From: Streptomyces sp. SID8352 | GTDB lineage: Bacteria > Actinomycetota > Actinomycetes > Streptomycetales > Streptomycetaceae | DNA: 64,000 bases | Direction: 5' to 3' | Assembly (NCBI RefSeq): GCF_009862265.1 | Contig: NZ_WWGX01000104.1 | Span: forward strand, 297,464 to 361,463 | Part shown: one piece after another, positions 9,029 to 17,316 of the stretch | Position numbering within the stretch: the stretch's first letter is position 1 | Layout of the letters: each line of letters starts with the position of its first letter | Notes under the pieces: generated by a model | Databases searched by the model: none | What the model saw: only the letters and a program-made list of their open reading frames with translations | What the model was told of the DNA's origin: nothing | Made by a program: the position numbers and the translations under genes

Positions 9029-9136
9029 AGAGTGTAGAAAGTCAACGAAGGCTTTAAAGATGCGAGGTGGGCGCCTGGATCCTGTTGCGCTAGAATTTCG
9101 TCACGACCTGGCGGTGTGACGAAAAGGGAGGCCGGG

Positions 9137-9997
9137 ATGGCGGCGGAGGGAGACGGCGGCGGTACGGCGGGCGGTGCGCGATGCGCCTGCTGCGGCACGT
9201 CGTTCGACCACGCGGCGCGAGGACGTCCGCGCCAGTACTGCTCGCGTGCCTGCCAGGCACGCGCGTACCGGGCCCGCAGCGCGGGGTACGGCGAACCGGA
9301 CGGGCGCCCCGGCCTTCCGGGGTCGGCCTCCGGCGCGCCCCCTGACACCGAGTCCCCCCTCTCCGTGGACCGGATCGTGGGCGCCGGGATCGGGATCGCG
9401 GACGCCGAGGGGCTGGACGCGCTGTCGATGCGCCGGGTGGCAGAGGCTCTGGGGGCAGCGACCATGTCCCTGTACCGGCACGTTCCGTCCAAGGACGAAC
9501 TGCTCGCACGCATGGTGGAGGCCGCGCAGAACGAGGCTCCTCCGCCGCAGACCCCTGCGGACGGCTGGCGTGAAGGGCTGAGGCGGGCAGCCCGGCGGGA
9601 CTGGGAGCTCTACCTCCGCCACCCCTGGATCCTGCCGCAGGTCATGATGTCCACCCGTGGCCGGCTCGGTCGGGGAGTGGCCGCCGACAGCGAGAGCGCG
9701 CTCGCGTCCTTCGACGGGCTCGGCCTGGAGCCTGCGGAGGCGTTCCGTCATATGTTCACGTTCGCCTCCTATGTGCAGGGGGTGGCCCTCACCCTGGTCG
9801 CGAGTGAAGCCTCCACCGGGCCCGGCACATCGACTGGGCCTCCGGACGACTTCTCCGACTTCCCCCGCCTCGCCCGGGCGATGGCCGCGGGTGCCCGGCC
9901 CTGGGATCTGGAGGCCCGGTTCACCGCGGGCCTGGAGACCGTCCTGGACGGCATTGCCGTCGCCTTGGCGCGCGGAGGTGGGCGCAGCGACCCCTGA
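9137..9997 (+). CDS. TetR-family repressor with Cys-rich N-terminal head
   Basis: 286 residues. Residues 15-47 hold a small Cys cluster, CACC then QYCSRACQARAYRARS, resembling the zinc-binding MYM/CxxC head seen in some Streptomyces TetR proteins. The helix-turn-helix follows (VGAGIGIADAEGLDALSMRR, VAEALGAATMSLYRHVPSKD), then an all-helical TetR_C-type ligand domain. Of two possible starts, ATG 9137 has a strong GGGAGG site 5 bases away, whereas GTG 9116 has none, so 9137 was chosen. It is divergent from the drug exporter, its likely target. The Cys head could sense metal or redox state, but this is inference. Confidence 0.85.
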   Translation: MAAEGDGGGTAGGARCACCGTSFDHAARGRPRQYCSRACQARAYRARSAGYGEPDGRPGLPGSASGAPPDTESPLSVDRIVGAGIGIADAEGLDALSMRRVAEALGAATMSLYRHVPSKDELLARMVEAAQNEAPPPQTPADGWREGLRRAARRDWELYLRHPWILPQVMMSTRGRLGRGVAADSESALASFDGLGLEPAEAFRHMFTFASYVQGVALTLVASEASTGPGTSTGPPDDFSDFPRLARAMAAGARPWDLEARFTAGLETVLDGIAVALARGGGRSDP

Positions 9998-10315
9998 CCG
10001 GTCCCGCGCGGAGGCGCCGAGCAGGCCGAGGACGGCCGGTGTCGACTCCGAACTCGTCGACTGCCCGACCGCCGCCCCGGCCGGAGCGGTCGACCTGCGC
10101 CGCCAGGAGCACGAGGGTCGGCACCAACCGCCCGGCCCCGGCCGGAGCCTCCAGCGGTGGCCCGCCGCTGACCCGTCGGCGGGACGAGGACGGAGCCGCC
10201 GCTCCAGCGGTCGTGGACGCAACCGGCCCCTCCCCGGCCTCAAGGCCGGCGGAGGGGCGAGGGCGTGGGGGCCGCCCGCTTGAGAGCGGCGATGGGCGAC
10301 CTGTGCTCGCGGCGG
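9998..10315. other. intergenic region, no gene seen
   Basis: About 320 bases between the TetR stop and the end of the small conserved gene on the other strand (convergent). It is Pro/Arg/Gly-rich in every frame, with no motif and no strong hairpin noticed. Confidence 0.35.
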
Positions 10316-10624
10316 TTACGTGGATGCCGGGGTTCCCAGCAGGGCTGCCGCCGTCTGGAGCTTGGTGAGGGCCGGTGCCGGGGTGGCTTCGGGGGCGGGG
10401 CGGCAGGTGAAGCCGAGGCGGCTCATCGCCCGGGTGACCTCGGCGGCGGAGAAGTCACGGCGATCCTGCCCGGTGAGGACTTCACCGACCTGCTTGACCG
10501 GGTAGGTGCGACGGCCGATGATGACGGACTCACCGGTCACGGCCTCGGGTTTGACGTCCTTCATCGATTCCAGCACTTCGCTCTTGATGAAGTTGAAGGG
10601 GAAACGGGCGATGACACAGCGCAT
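10316..10624 (-). CDS. small conserved Streptomyces protein downstream of the DEAD-box helicase
   Basis: 102 residues beginning MRCVIARFPFNFIKSEV and containing the well-formed stretch ESVIIGRRTYPVKQVGEVLT and FSAAEVTRAMSRLGFTC. I recognise this as a small protein conserved in Streptomyces next to cold-shock/helicase genes, with no known function. It starts 67 bases after the helicase stop and is probably cotranscribed with it. No signal or membrane segment. Possibly an RNA-metabolism accessory, on context only. Confidence 0.75.
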   Translation of the reverse strand: MRCVIARFPFNFIKSEVLESMKDVKPEAVTGESVIIGRRTYPVKQVGEVLTGQDRRDFSAAEVTRAMSRLGFTCRPAPEATPAPALTKLQTAAALLGTPAST

Positions 10625-10691
10625 GATGCCTCACAGGTTGACGTTGAGCCGTGGATCACGGGGACGGGTCTGGTGGGCGGTGGCAGGCCCC

Positions 10692-12215
10692 TCAGGTGGA
10701 TGTGCCGAACGTCTGCCGACCGGAGGCGCGGGGCGTCTTGCGCGGTGTGGCGGCGGCGCGTCGGGCCCGGGCGGTCCCGCTGCGTCGGCCGCGTGACGCG
10801 GACGGGCGGCTCTTGGGCTGTTCGGGGGCCGGTGCGGTGATGGTGACGGGGATGCCCGTCGGGGTCCGGGCGCCGGTGATACGGCTCAGTTCGGCATCGC
10901 CGGGGCGCACCTGGGTGGTGAGCGGGGTGATGCCGGCGTCGGCCATCAGCCGGGTCATCTCGCGGCGCTGGTTGGGCATCACGAGGGTGACGACACTGCC
11001 GGACTCTCCGGCGCGCGCGGTGCGGCCGCCGCGGTGGAGGTAGTCCTTGTGGTCGGTGGGCGGGTCGACGTTGACGACGAGGTCGAGGTTGTCGACGTGG
11101 ATGCCGCGGGCGGCGACGTTCGTGGCCACCAGCACGGTGACGTGCCCGGTCTTGAACTGCTGCAGGGTTCGGGTGCGCTGGGGCTGGGACTTGCCGCCGT
11201 GCAGCGCCGCGGCGCGTACACCGCTGCGCAGGAGATCCTTGGTCAGGCGGTCGACGGCGTGCTTGGTGTCCAGGAACATGATCACGCTGCCCTCGCGCGC
11301 ACCGATCTCGATGGCGGCGGTGTGCTTGTCGGTGGCGTGGACGTGCAGCACGTGGTGCTCCATCGTGGTGACCGCACCGGCCGAGGGATCGACGGAATGG
11401 ACGACCGGGTCGGTCAGGTAGCGGCGCACCAGCGCGTCGACGTTGCGGTCCAGGGTGGCGGAGAACAGCATGCGCTGTCCGCCGGGGCGCACCTGGTCGA
11501 GGAGCGCGGTGATCTGGGGCATGAAGCCCATGTCGGCCATCTGGTCGGCCTCGTCCAGCACGGTGATCTCGACCTGGTCCAGGCGGCAGTCGCCGCGCTG
11601 GATCAGGTCCTTGAGGCGTCCCGGGGTCGCGACGACGACTTCCGCCCCGCCGCGCAGGGCGCCGGCCTGCCGGCCGATCGACATGCCCCCGACCACGGTG
11701 GCTGTCCGCAACTTGAGCGGCCGGGCGTAGGGGGCGAGCGCGTCGGTGACCTGCTGGGCCAGCTCCCGTGTGGGCACCAGGACCAGGGCCAGCGGCTGCC
11801 GGGGCTCGGCGCGCCTGCCCGCCGTGCGGGCCAGCAGCGCCAGGCCGAAGGCCAGGGTCTTGCCCGAGCCGGTGCGGCCGCGGCCCAGAACGTCCCGGCC
11901 GGCCAGCGTGTTGGGGAGGGTCGCCGCCTGGATCGGGAAGGGGACGGCCACACCTTCGGTGCCGAGGGCGGCCAGCAGCGGGGCGGGCATGTCGAGATCG
12001 CCGAATTCCGCGACCGGGGGGAGTGCCGGCGTGATGGTCACCGGCAGCGCGAACTCCCCTTGCGGCGCGGGACGGCGCCCGCGGCCACCGGAGCGGCCCG
12101 CGCCCGAGGAACGCGAGTTGTGCGAACGGGAGCCTCCGTTCGGTGAGGAGCCGGTGGAGCCGCCGGCGCGGGAGTAGCGGTCCTTTGTACGGGTGGTGCG
12201 GGTGGTGCGGTTCAT
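10692..12215 (-). CDS. DEAD-box ATP-dependent RNA helicase
   Basis: 507 residues. Helicase motifs in order: Q-motif region (FPIQAATLP), motif I GRTGSGKT, Ia PTRELAQQV, Ib TPGRLKDL, motif II VLDEADQMADMG, III SATL, V TNVAARGIHV and VI HRGGRTARAG. Basic, Arg/Ser/Gly-rich tails at both ends (first 55 and last 60 residues) suit RNA contact. The ATG at 12215 has a GAGGAAGG site upstream. It unwinds RNA duplexes, probably in cold adaptation or ribosome assembly given the cold-shock gene directly upstream on the same strand. A hairpin at 12495-12537 should separate the two transcripts, leaving this gene a long leader. Confidence 0.92.
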   Translation of the reverse strand: MNRTTRTTRTKDRYSRAGGSTGSSPNGGSRSHNSRSSGAGRSGGRGRRPAPQGEFALPVTITPALPPVAEFGDLDMPAPLLAALGTEGVAVPFPIQAATLPNTLAGRDVLGRGRTGSGKTLAFGLALLARTAGRRAEPRQPLALVLVPTRELAQQVTDALAPYARPLKLRTATVVGGMSIGRQAGALRGGAEVVVATPGRLKDLIQRGDCRLDQVEITVLDEADQMADMGFMPQITALLDQVRPGGQRMLFSATLDRNVDALVRRYLTDPVVHSVDPSAGAVTTMEHHVLHVHATDKHTAAIEIGAREGSVIMFLDTKHAVDRLTKDLLRSGVRAAALHGGKSQPQRTRTLQQFKTGHVTVLVATNVAARGIHVDNLDLVVNVDPPTDHKDYLHRGGRTARAGESGSVVTLVMPNQRREMTRLMADAGITPLTTQVRPGDAELSRITGARTPTGIPVTITAPAPEQPKSRPSASRGRRSGTARARRAAATPRKTPRASGRQTFGTST

Positions 12216-12494
12216 GCCAAACCTTCCTCGATACGGTGCGCATCGAGGAATTCCCGCAGCGGTGATCCGCAGGGAGAATCGCAAGTACGAACCGAAGAAA
12301 AGAAACGAGATCGAGAAGAACGGAACTTCCCGTTGCTGCGACCGGGGAAGGGACTGTCCGAAGATATCCGCATGCCGCAACAAATGACGGCCTTCTCCTT
12401 GCCGTGATTCATTGGGGGCGATTCCCCGACCCTGTCCGCGTTGCTCCCGCTGTCCGTGGAGCAGTCGCTGCGGAAGAGGGAACCCGTGAAGCAG
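12216..12494 (-). promoter_or_regulatory. long leader/promoter region of the helicase gene
   Basis: About 280 bases between the upstream terminator and the helicase ATG. It contains an A-rich stretch (12285-12330 on the + strand, AAGAAAAGAAACGAGATCG-like) that is exceptional for this genome. Long, AT-rich, weakly structured leaders are common for cold-induced genes; no defined cold-box motif was identified. Confidence 0.4.
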
Positions 12495-12537
12495 AAGAGC
12501 TGGGGCCCGCACCCTTCAGGTGCGGGCCCCAGCTCTT
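12495..12537. terminator. 19-bp perfect hairpin terminator after the cold-shock gene
   Basis: The arms 12495-12513 and 12519-12537 are exactly complementary over 19 bases (start AAGAGCTGGGGCCC), with a 5-base loop CTTCA. It lies 17 bases beyond the cold-shock stop codon on the minus strand. It should isolate that highly expressed gene from the helicase. Confidence 0.85.
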
Positions 12538-12553
12538 GTGTGACGTGTCGGCG

Positions 12554-12757
12554 TCAGGCGGGAACGATGTTCTCCGCCTGCGGGCCCTTCTGGCCCTGCG
12601 TGACGTCGAAGTTCACCTTCTGGCCCTCCTGCAGCTCGCGGAAGCCCGAAGCGGCGATGTTCGAGTAGTGGGCGAACACGTCGGGGCCGCCGCCGTCCTG
12701 CTCGATGAAGCCGAAACCCTTTTCCGAGTTGAACCACTTCACGGTGCCGGTAGCCAT
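12554..12757 (-). CDS. CspA-family cold-shock protein
   Basis: 67-residue single cold-shock domain, exactly the family's length. RNP1 is KGFGFI and RNP2 is VFAHYS, within MATGTVKWFNSEKGFGFIEQ. It binds single-stranded RNA/DNA and acts as an RNA chaperone. The ATG at 12757 follows a GGAGATATGAC ribosome site. In many Streptomyces members RNP2 reads VFVHYS; here it is VFAHYS. It is upstream of, and cooriented with, a DEAD-box helicase, a pairing with shared RNA-remodelling logic. Confidence 0.97.
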   Translation of the reverse strand: MATGTVKWFNSEKGFGFIEQDGGGPDVFAHYSNIAASGFRELQEGQKVNFDVTQGQKGPQAENIVPA

Positions 12758-13322
12758 GTCATATCTCCTTCGGGGCGGTGTCCTGTGCCCGCACTGTACG
12801 GACACAGTGTCGCCGTGATGATTGCCCCGTCCGGAAGAAACCGGAAACCAAAAAGCTCTCACCGGGATGATGATTCAGTGAGGACAATTAAAGCTGTGGG
12901 AACCACTACTGCAACTGGTCGTCATGATAGCACAAGGTGGTTGGCCGTGCTCCGGGCCGACGCGGATTCGGTGACACACCCCAATTTCCTTGCCCATGGG
13001 GCGCACTGTTTCTCCTGTCGCGGAATCAGATATGCGCATCCATACGGAGAGGGTGTGCGTCCTCTTCCATAACGGCTTCTCCGGAGAATAGCGCCAAGGT
13101 TACGGGTCCGGTTTGTGGAGGCAGGGGCGGTTGCCCTTTGAGGGTGGTCCGGCCTCCGGATGTCCCAGGGGTGTCGGAGCGCGGGACCTGACGTCCGGCG
13201 ATGGGCCGGGAGGCACGCGGGTTCGTCGAACCGCGTCGCCCGACGGTTCGGTTCGCCCACAGGTGTACCGATCTCATCCCGCGCCCCCCCGGCGCCCGGA
13301 CCGGGCAGGTCCGGCCCCGCGG
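12758..13322. other. upstream region of the cold-shock gene, no gene seen
   Basis: About 560 bases. The part nearest the cold-shock gene (12820-12930) is markedly AT-richer than the genome (AAACCAAAAAGCTC, GGACAATTAAAG) and likely carries its promoter and a long 5' leader read leftwards. The remainder shows no coding pattern. Confidence 0.4.
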
Positions 13323-13346
13323 GGGCAAGGCCCGCACCCCTTGCCC
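13323..13346. terminator. hairpin downstream of the Lrp-type gene
   Basis: GGGCAAGG-CCCGCACC-CCTTGCCC: an 8-bp perfect stem with an 8-base loop, 22 bases past the stop codon of the leftward Lrp-type gene. Confidence 0.55.
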
Positions 13347-13368
13347 GCCGGCCTCCTTCCCCTGCGCG

Positions 13369-14382
13369 TCACCGCTGTGGTTCAGCCCACGGATCGGGCG
13401 GGACCACCCCGGTGCTCCGCCCCTCCTCGTCCACCAGGCGGCCGTAGATCTTCACCTGTCGCAGGACCAACCGCCGTTCGGTGACCGTCACTCCGGGCAT
13501 GCCCGTGGCCATCCGGAGAAGGATCTCCTCCAGGTGCTCGAACGACCGCAGGTTCAGGATGACCACCAGGTTCGTCGGGCTTGCCACGGCCGCGCACATC
13601 CGGGTCTCCGCCCAGCCCGCGATGCGGTTGCCGACGGTCCGCAGTTCGGCGTCGGGGACGGTCAGCCACAGCAGGGCCATCGTGTGCCAGCCCGCCAGGG
13701 CGCGCGCGACATCGCAGCGGAACGCGATGTCGCCGTTGCGTTCGAGCCGGTTCAGGCGGCGCTGAACCGCCTTGGGGGTGGTGTCGAGTGCCTCTGCGAG
13801 TTCCGTGTAGGTGCGCCGCCCGTCGTGGCCCAGGGCCAGGAACAGCGCGCGGTCCAGCACGCCGAGCGGTCGGGCCTCGTGCTGCGGAGGGCCGAGTGCC
13901 TCGCGGATCTGTTGGGTCTGCGACTTGTTCATCACGCCCAGTCGCCACACCATGCCACCGAACAGGCTGCCGAACACGTGGCTGCGCGTCCGCAGCACGT
14001 GCGACGACAGGGGCAGGCCCTGCAGCAGGATCCTGGTGGTCGCCGCCAGCGTGGAGGCGACGATGTTCGCATACACGTGGTAGTCGCCGGTGGTGATCCC
14101 GACCGTGCTGGCGTAGGGGAGTCTCGCCAGCTCCGCCGCCACGGTCATCTCCGTGCCGGGCGCGCAGACGAACTCCACGATCGCACCACGTGAGTGCGCG
14201 TCGCTGCCCGCGACACTGATCCACGCGGCGCCGGTGTCCACGAGCCGCTGCCAGCGGCGGGCCAGCGTGACCGGGGCGACACCGAGCACCTCACTGAGCT
14301 TCGCCCAGCTCGCCCGCGGGCTGACCTGCAGGGCGTCCACCAACGCCAGGTCGGTCTCATCCAGCAACTTGTCCGAATCCAT
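13369..14382 (-). CDS. tandem-duplicated Lrp/AsnC-family regulator
   Basis: 337 residues with two copies of the Lrp layout. The first helix-turn-helix is near residues 9-50 (ALVDALQVSPRASWAKLSEV, LGVAPVTLARRW), followed by an AsnC-type ligand domain. A second helix-turn-helix lies near 175-215 (LALGHDGRRTYTELAEALDT, TPKAVQRRLNRLERNGDI) with a second AsnC-type domain. Single Lrp proteins are about 150 residues, so one chain equals a dimer. The ATG at 14382 has GGAGG 11 bases upstream; a GTG one codon earlier is possible. It is divergent from the MFS-M81-amidohydrolase-racemase operon and is its likely regulator, probably sensing an amino acid. Confidence 0.85.
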   Translation of the reverse strand: MDSDKLLDETDLALVDALQVSPRASWAKLSEVLGVAPVTLARRWQRLVDTGAAWISVAGSDAHSRGAIVEFVCAPGTEMTVAAELARLPYASTVGITTGDYHVYANIVASTLAATTRILLQGLPLSSHVLRTRSHVFGSLFGGMVWRLGVMNKSQTQQIREALGPPQHEARPLGVLDRALFLALGHDGRRTYTELAEALDTTPKAVQRRLNRLERNGDIAFRCDVARALAGWHTMALLWLTVPDAELRTVGNRIAGWAETRMCAAVASPTNLVVILNLRSFEHLEEILLRMATGMPGVTVTERRLVLRQVKIYGRLVDEEGRSTGVVPPDPWAEPQR

Positions 14383-14497
14383 CACTCACCGGACCTCCGG
14401 AGGCAGTATCCATCATTTCTCAGGCCGCACGGGGCCCCAGGTCAATGCTCTACCGACACGAGGACGCCGGACCCGGCGGACCGGGAGGGAGTACACC

Positions 14498-15799
14498 ATG
14501 AGCCATTCCACCGATGTCGGGGAGAGACCGGTCACCCGACAGGACGGGCTGTACCGCAAGATCAGCCGCAAGCTGCTGCCCCTGCTGCTGGTCTGCTACA
14601 CGTTCGCGGCCCTGGACCGCGTCAACATCGGGTTCGCCAAGCTGCAGATGTCGGAGGACATCGGGATCAGCGAAGCGGTGTACGGCCTCGGTGCGGGCAT
14701 CTTCTTCCTGGGCTACGTCCTGTTCGAGGTTCCCAGCAACCTGCTGCTGGCCCGGATCGGCACCCGCAGGACGATCGTCCGGATCATGGTGCTGTGGGGC
14801 CTCACCTCGAGCGCGATGATGTTCGTGAACGACACCACGAGCTTCCTCGTCCTGCGGTTCCTCCTCGGAGTGTTCGAGGCGGGCTTCGCGCCCGGCATCA
14901 TCTTCTACCTCGGCTTCTGGTATCCGTCGCGACTGCTGGCCACGCCCATGACCGTGTTCATGCTCGCCGGGCCGCTCAGCGCGATGGTCGGTGGGCCCGT
15001 GTCAACGTGGATCATGACCGGAATGGACGGCGTCGGCGGTCTCTCCGGCTGGCAGTGGATGTTCCTCCTCGAAGGGGTACCGACGGTCCTGCTCGCATTC
15101 GTCGTGTACAAGGCCCTCGCCGACTCGCCCGCACAGGCGCGCTGGCTCGATGAACACGAGAAGAGCCGACTGGCGCGGGACCTCGGCGCCGGGACGACGT
15201 CCGGGACCGAGCACGAGTTCCGCCAGGTGCTGCGCGACCCCCGCGTATACGGGCTCGCGGTGAGTTATTTCTGCCTCATCGGCGGGATGTACGCGGCGAT
15301 CTTCTGGCTCCCGACGATCCTGGCCGGCAACGGAGTCGAAAGCCTCACCACCATCGGACTGCTCTCCGCGGTGCCCTACGCCGCCGCGATCCTCGCGATG
15401 CTCGTGGTGAGCAGGCGTTCCGACCGGTCGGGAGAACGGCGGCTGCACAGTGCGATCCCGGCGATCCTGTCCGGGCTGGCGATGGCGGTCGCCGCGTTCA
15501 GTAGCGGCAACCTCCCGCTCTCTCTGCTCGCCCTCACCATCTCGACCGCATGCAGTTGGTCCGCGTACGCGGTGTTCTGGTCGATGCCGTCGGCATACCT
15601 GTCAGGGACGGCCGCCGCGGGAGGAATCGCGTTCATCAACAGCATCGGCCTGCTCGGCGGGTTCCTCAGCCCGATGCTGCTCGGCCACCTCAAGGACGGC
15701 ACCGGTTCCGACGTCCCCGGGCTCCTGGTCCTGGTCGGCATGTTGCTGGCCAGCGGCATCGGGATCGCCCTGACCCGGCTTCCCGTCCGCGCCCGTTGA
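14498..15799 (+). CDS. MFS transporter, anion:cation symporter type
   Basis: 433 residues, twelve helices. The N-terminal LLLVCYTFAALDRVNIGFAK is the hallmark of the ACS family (tartrate, phthalate, hexuronate, allantoate and dipeptide importers). FYLGFWYPSRLLATPMTVF and the GRR-containing loops fit too. The ATG follows a strong GGAGGGAG site. First gene of a four-gene operon with M81 peptidase, amidohydrolase and alanine racemase, only 20 bases before the second. It probably imports an acidic or N-acylated amino-acid compound processed by these enzymes. Confidence 0.9.
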   Translation: MSHSTDVGERPVTRQDGLYRKISRKLLPLLLVCYTFAALDRVNIGFAKLQMSEDIGISEAVYGLGAGIFFLGYVLFEVPSNLLLARIGTRRTIVRIMVLWGLTSSAMMFVNDTTSFLVLRFLLGVFEAGFAPGIIFYLGFWYPSRLLATPMTVFMLAGPLSAMVGGPVSTWIMTGMDGVGGLSGWQWMFLLEGVPTVLLAFVVYKALADSPAQARWLDEHEKSRLARDLGAGTTSGTEHEFRQVLRDPRVYGLAVSYFCLIGGMYAAIFWLPTILAGNGVESLTTIGLLSAVPYAAAILAMLVVSRRSDRSGERRLHSAIPAILSGLAMAVAAFSSGNLPLSLLALTISTACSWSAYAVFWSMPSAYLSGTAAAGGIAFINSIGLLGGFLSPMLLGHLKDGTGSDVPGLLVLVGMLLASGIGIALTRLPVRAR

Positions 15800-15819
15800 G
15801 CCCCCGGAAGAAGAGAACG

Positions 15820-17316
15820 ATGCGCATCCTGGTCGCTGGATTCCAGCACGAGACCAATACCTTCGCCGCGACCCCGGCGACCTACGAGAGCTTCCTCAAC
15901 GGTGAGGGATTCCCCGCGCTGCGCCGCGGCGATCGGCTGCACGAACTGACGCGGGTCAACCTCGCGGTCGGTGGATTCCTCACCGCGATGGCGAACAGCG
16001 GCGCGGACCTCGTACCGGTGATCTGGGCGGCAGCTTGCCCGTCCGGCCGGGTGACCCGTGACGCGTACGAACGGATCGCCGGCGAGATCGTCGACGCGGC
16101 GCGCACCACCCGGCCGGACGCGGTCTTCCTCGATCTGCACGGAGCCATGGCCGCCGAGCACTGCGACGACGGAGAGGGCGAGCTGCTCACCCGGCTGCGC
16201 GCCGTCATCGGGCCCGACGTGCCCGTCGTGGTGAGTCTGGACCTGCACGCGAACGTCACCGAACAGATGCTGTCCGCCGTGGATGCCGCGGTGGGGCTGC
16301 GCACCTACCCGCATGTCGACATGGCCGAAACCGGCGTCCGGGCCGCAGGGCTGCTGCGCCGGCTGTGTTCGGGCGAGCGGCTGCATCTGCGATGGCGCCG
16401 GATCCCGTTCCTCATCCCGGTCAACAGCGGGTGCACCGACTTCGGCCCGGCCCGCGAGGTGTACGAGACCGTCGCACCCCTGAGCGGCGACGACGCGTGC
16501 CTGTCGTTCGCCGCCGGCTTCCCGGCCGCGGACTTCCCCGAGTGCGGCCCGGTCGTGTGGTGCCACGGCCCCGATCCCGAGGCAGCCGGCCGGGCCGTGG
16601 ACTCGCTGTACGAGAACGTCGTGCGGCGCGAGGCCGAGTGGCGGGTCAACGTCCTGCCGCCGGAGGCCGCGGTTGCGGAGGCCGGCCGCCTCGCCGAGGG
16701 GGCCTCGCGGCCGGTCGTCATCGCCGACACGCAGGACAACCCCGGCGCCGGCGGCGACGCCCGGACGACCGGGATGCTCCGGGCATTGGCCGGGGCCGGG
16801 GAATCCGCAGCGCTGGCGGCGATCTGGGATCCCGGTGCGGCGGCGGCCGCACACACCGCCGGGCTGGGGGCGACCGTCCACACGGCGCTCGGCGGTCACC
16901 CCGGGATCGCCGGCGCCGAACCCTTCGAGGGAGCATTCGTGGTCGAGCACCTCGCCGACGGCCGATGCCGGTTCGAAGGACCGATGATGCACGGCACCGA
17001 GATCGACTCCGGGCCGAGCGCATGCCTGCGCATCGGCGCACTGCGCATCGGCGTGACCAGTGGGAAGGTCCAGCTCCTCGACCGGGCGCAACTGCGCATG
17101 CTCGGCATCCGGCCGGAATCCGAACGAATAGTGGTGCTCAAGAGCTCGGTGCACTTCCGCGCGGACTTCGAGCCCGCCGCCGAGGCCGTGCTCGTGGCCG
17201 CCGCACCGGGCCCGGTCGCCGCCGACCCCGCCGATCTGCCATGGCGCCGCCTACGGCCGGGCATCCGCACCAGCCCGCTCGGGCCGTCCGTCCCCACACC
17301 GAAGGAACTCTCGTGA
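15820..17316 (+). CDS. M81-family metallopeptidase (MlrC/microcystinase C-like)
   Basis: 498 residues, the usual length. N-terminal RILVAGFQHETNTFA is the family signature; zinc-site candidates are in FLDLHGAMAAEH and VSLDLHANVTEQ, and the C-terminal half carries DTQDNPGAGGDA. MlrC cleaves short linear peptides containing unusual or D-amino acids. Starts at ATG 15820, 20 bases after the transporter; its TGA overlaps the GTG of the next gene by 4 bases, so the two are coupled. Context suggests hydrolysis of an imported small peptide or amide. Confidence 0.9.
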   Translation: MRILVAGFQHETNTFAATPATYESFLNGEGFPALRRGDRLHELTRVNLAVGGFLTAMANSGADLVPVIWAAACPSGRVTRDAYERIAGEIVDAARTTRPDAVFLDLHGAMAAEHCDDGEGELLTRLRAVIGPDVPVVVSLDLHANVTEQMLSAVDAAVGLRTYPHVDMAETGVRAAGLLRRLCSGERLHLRWRRIPFLIPVNSGCTDFGPAREVYETVAPLSGDDACLSFAAGFPAADFPECGPVVWCHGPDPEAAGRAVDSLYENVVRREAEWRVNVLPPEAAVAEAGRLAEGASRPVVIADTQDNPGAGGDARTTGMLRALAGAGESAALAAIWDPGAAAAAHTAGLGATVHTALGGHPGIAGAEPFEGAFVVEHLADGRCRFEGPMMHGTEIDSGPSACLRIGALRIGVTSGKVQLLDRAQLRMLGIRPESERIVVLKSSVHFRADFEPAAEAVLVAAAPGPVAADPADLPWRRLRPGIRTSPLGPSVPTPKELS

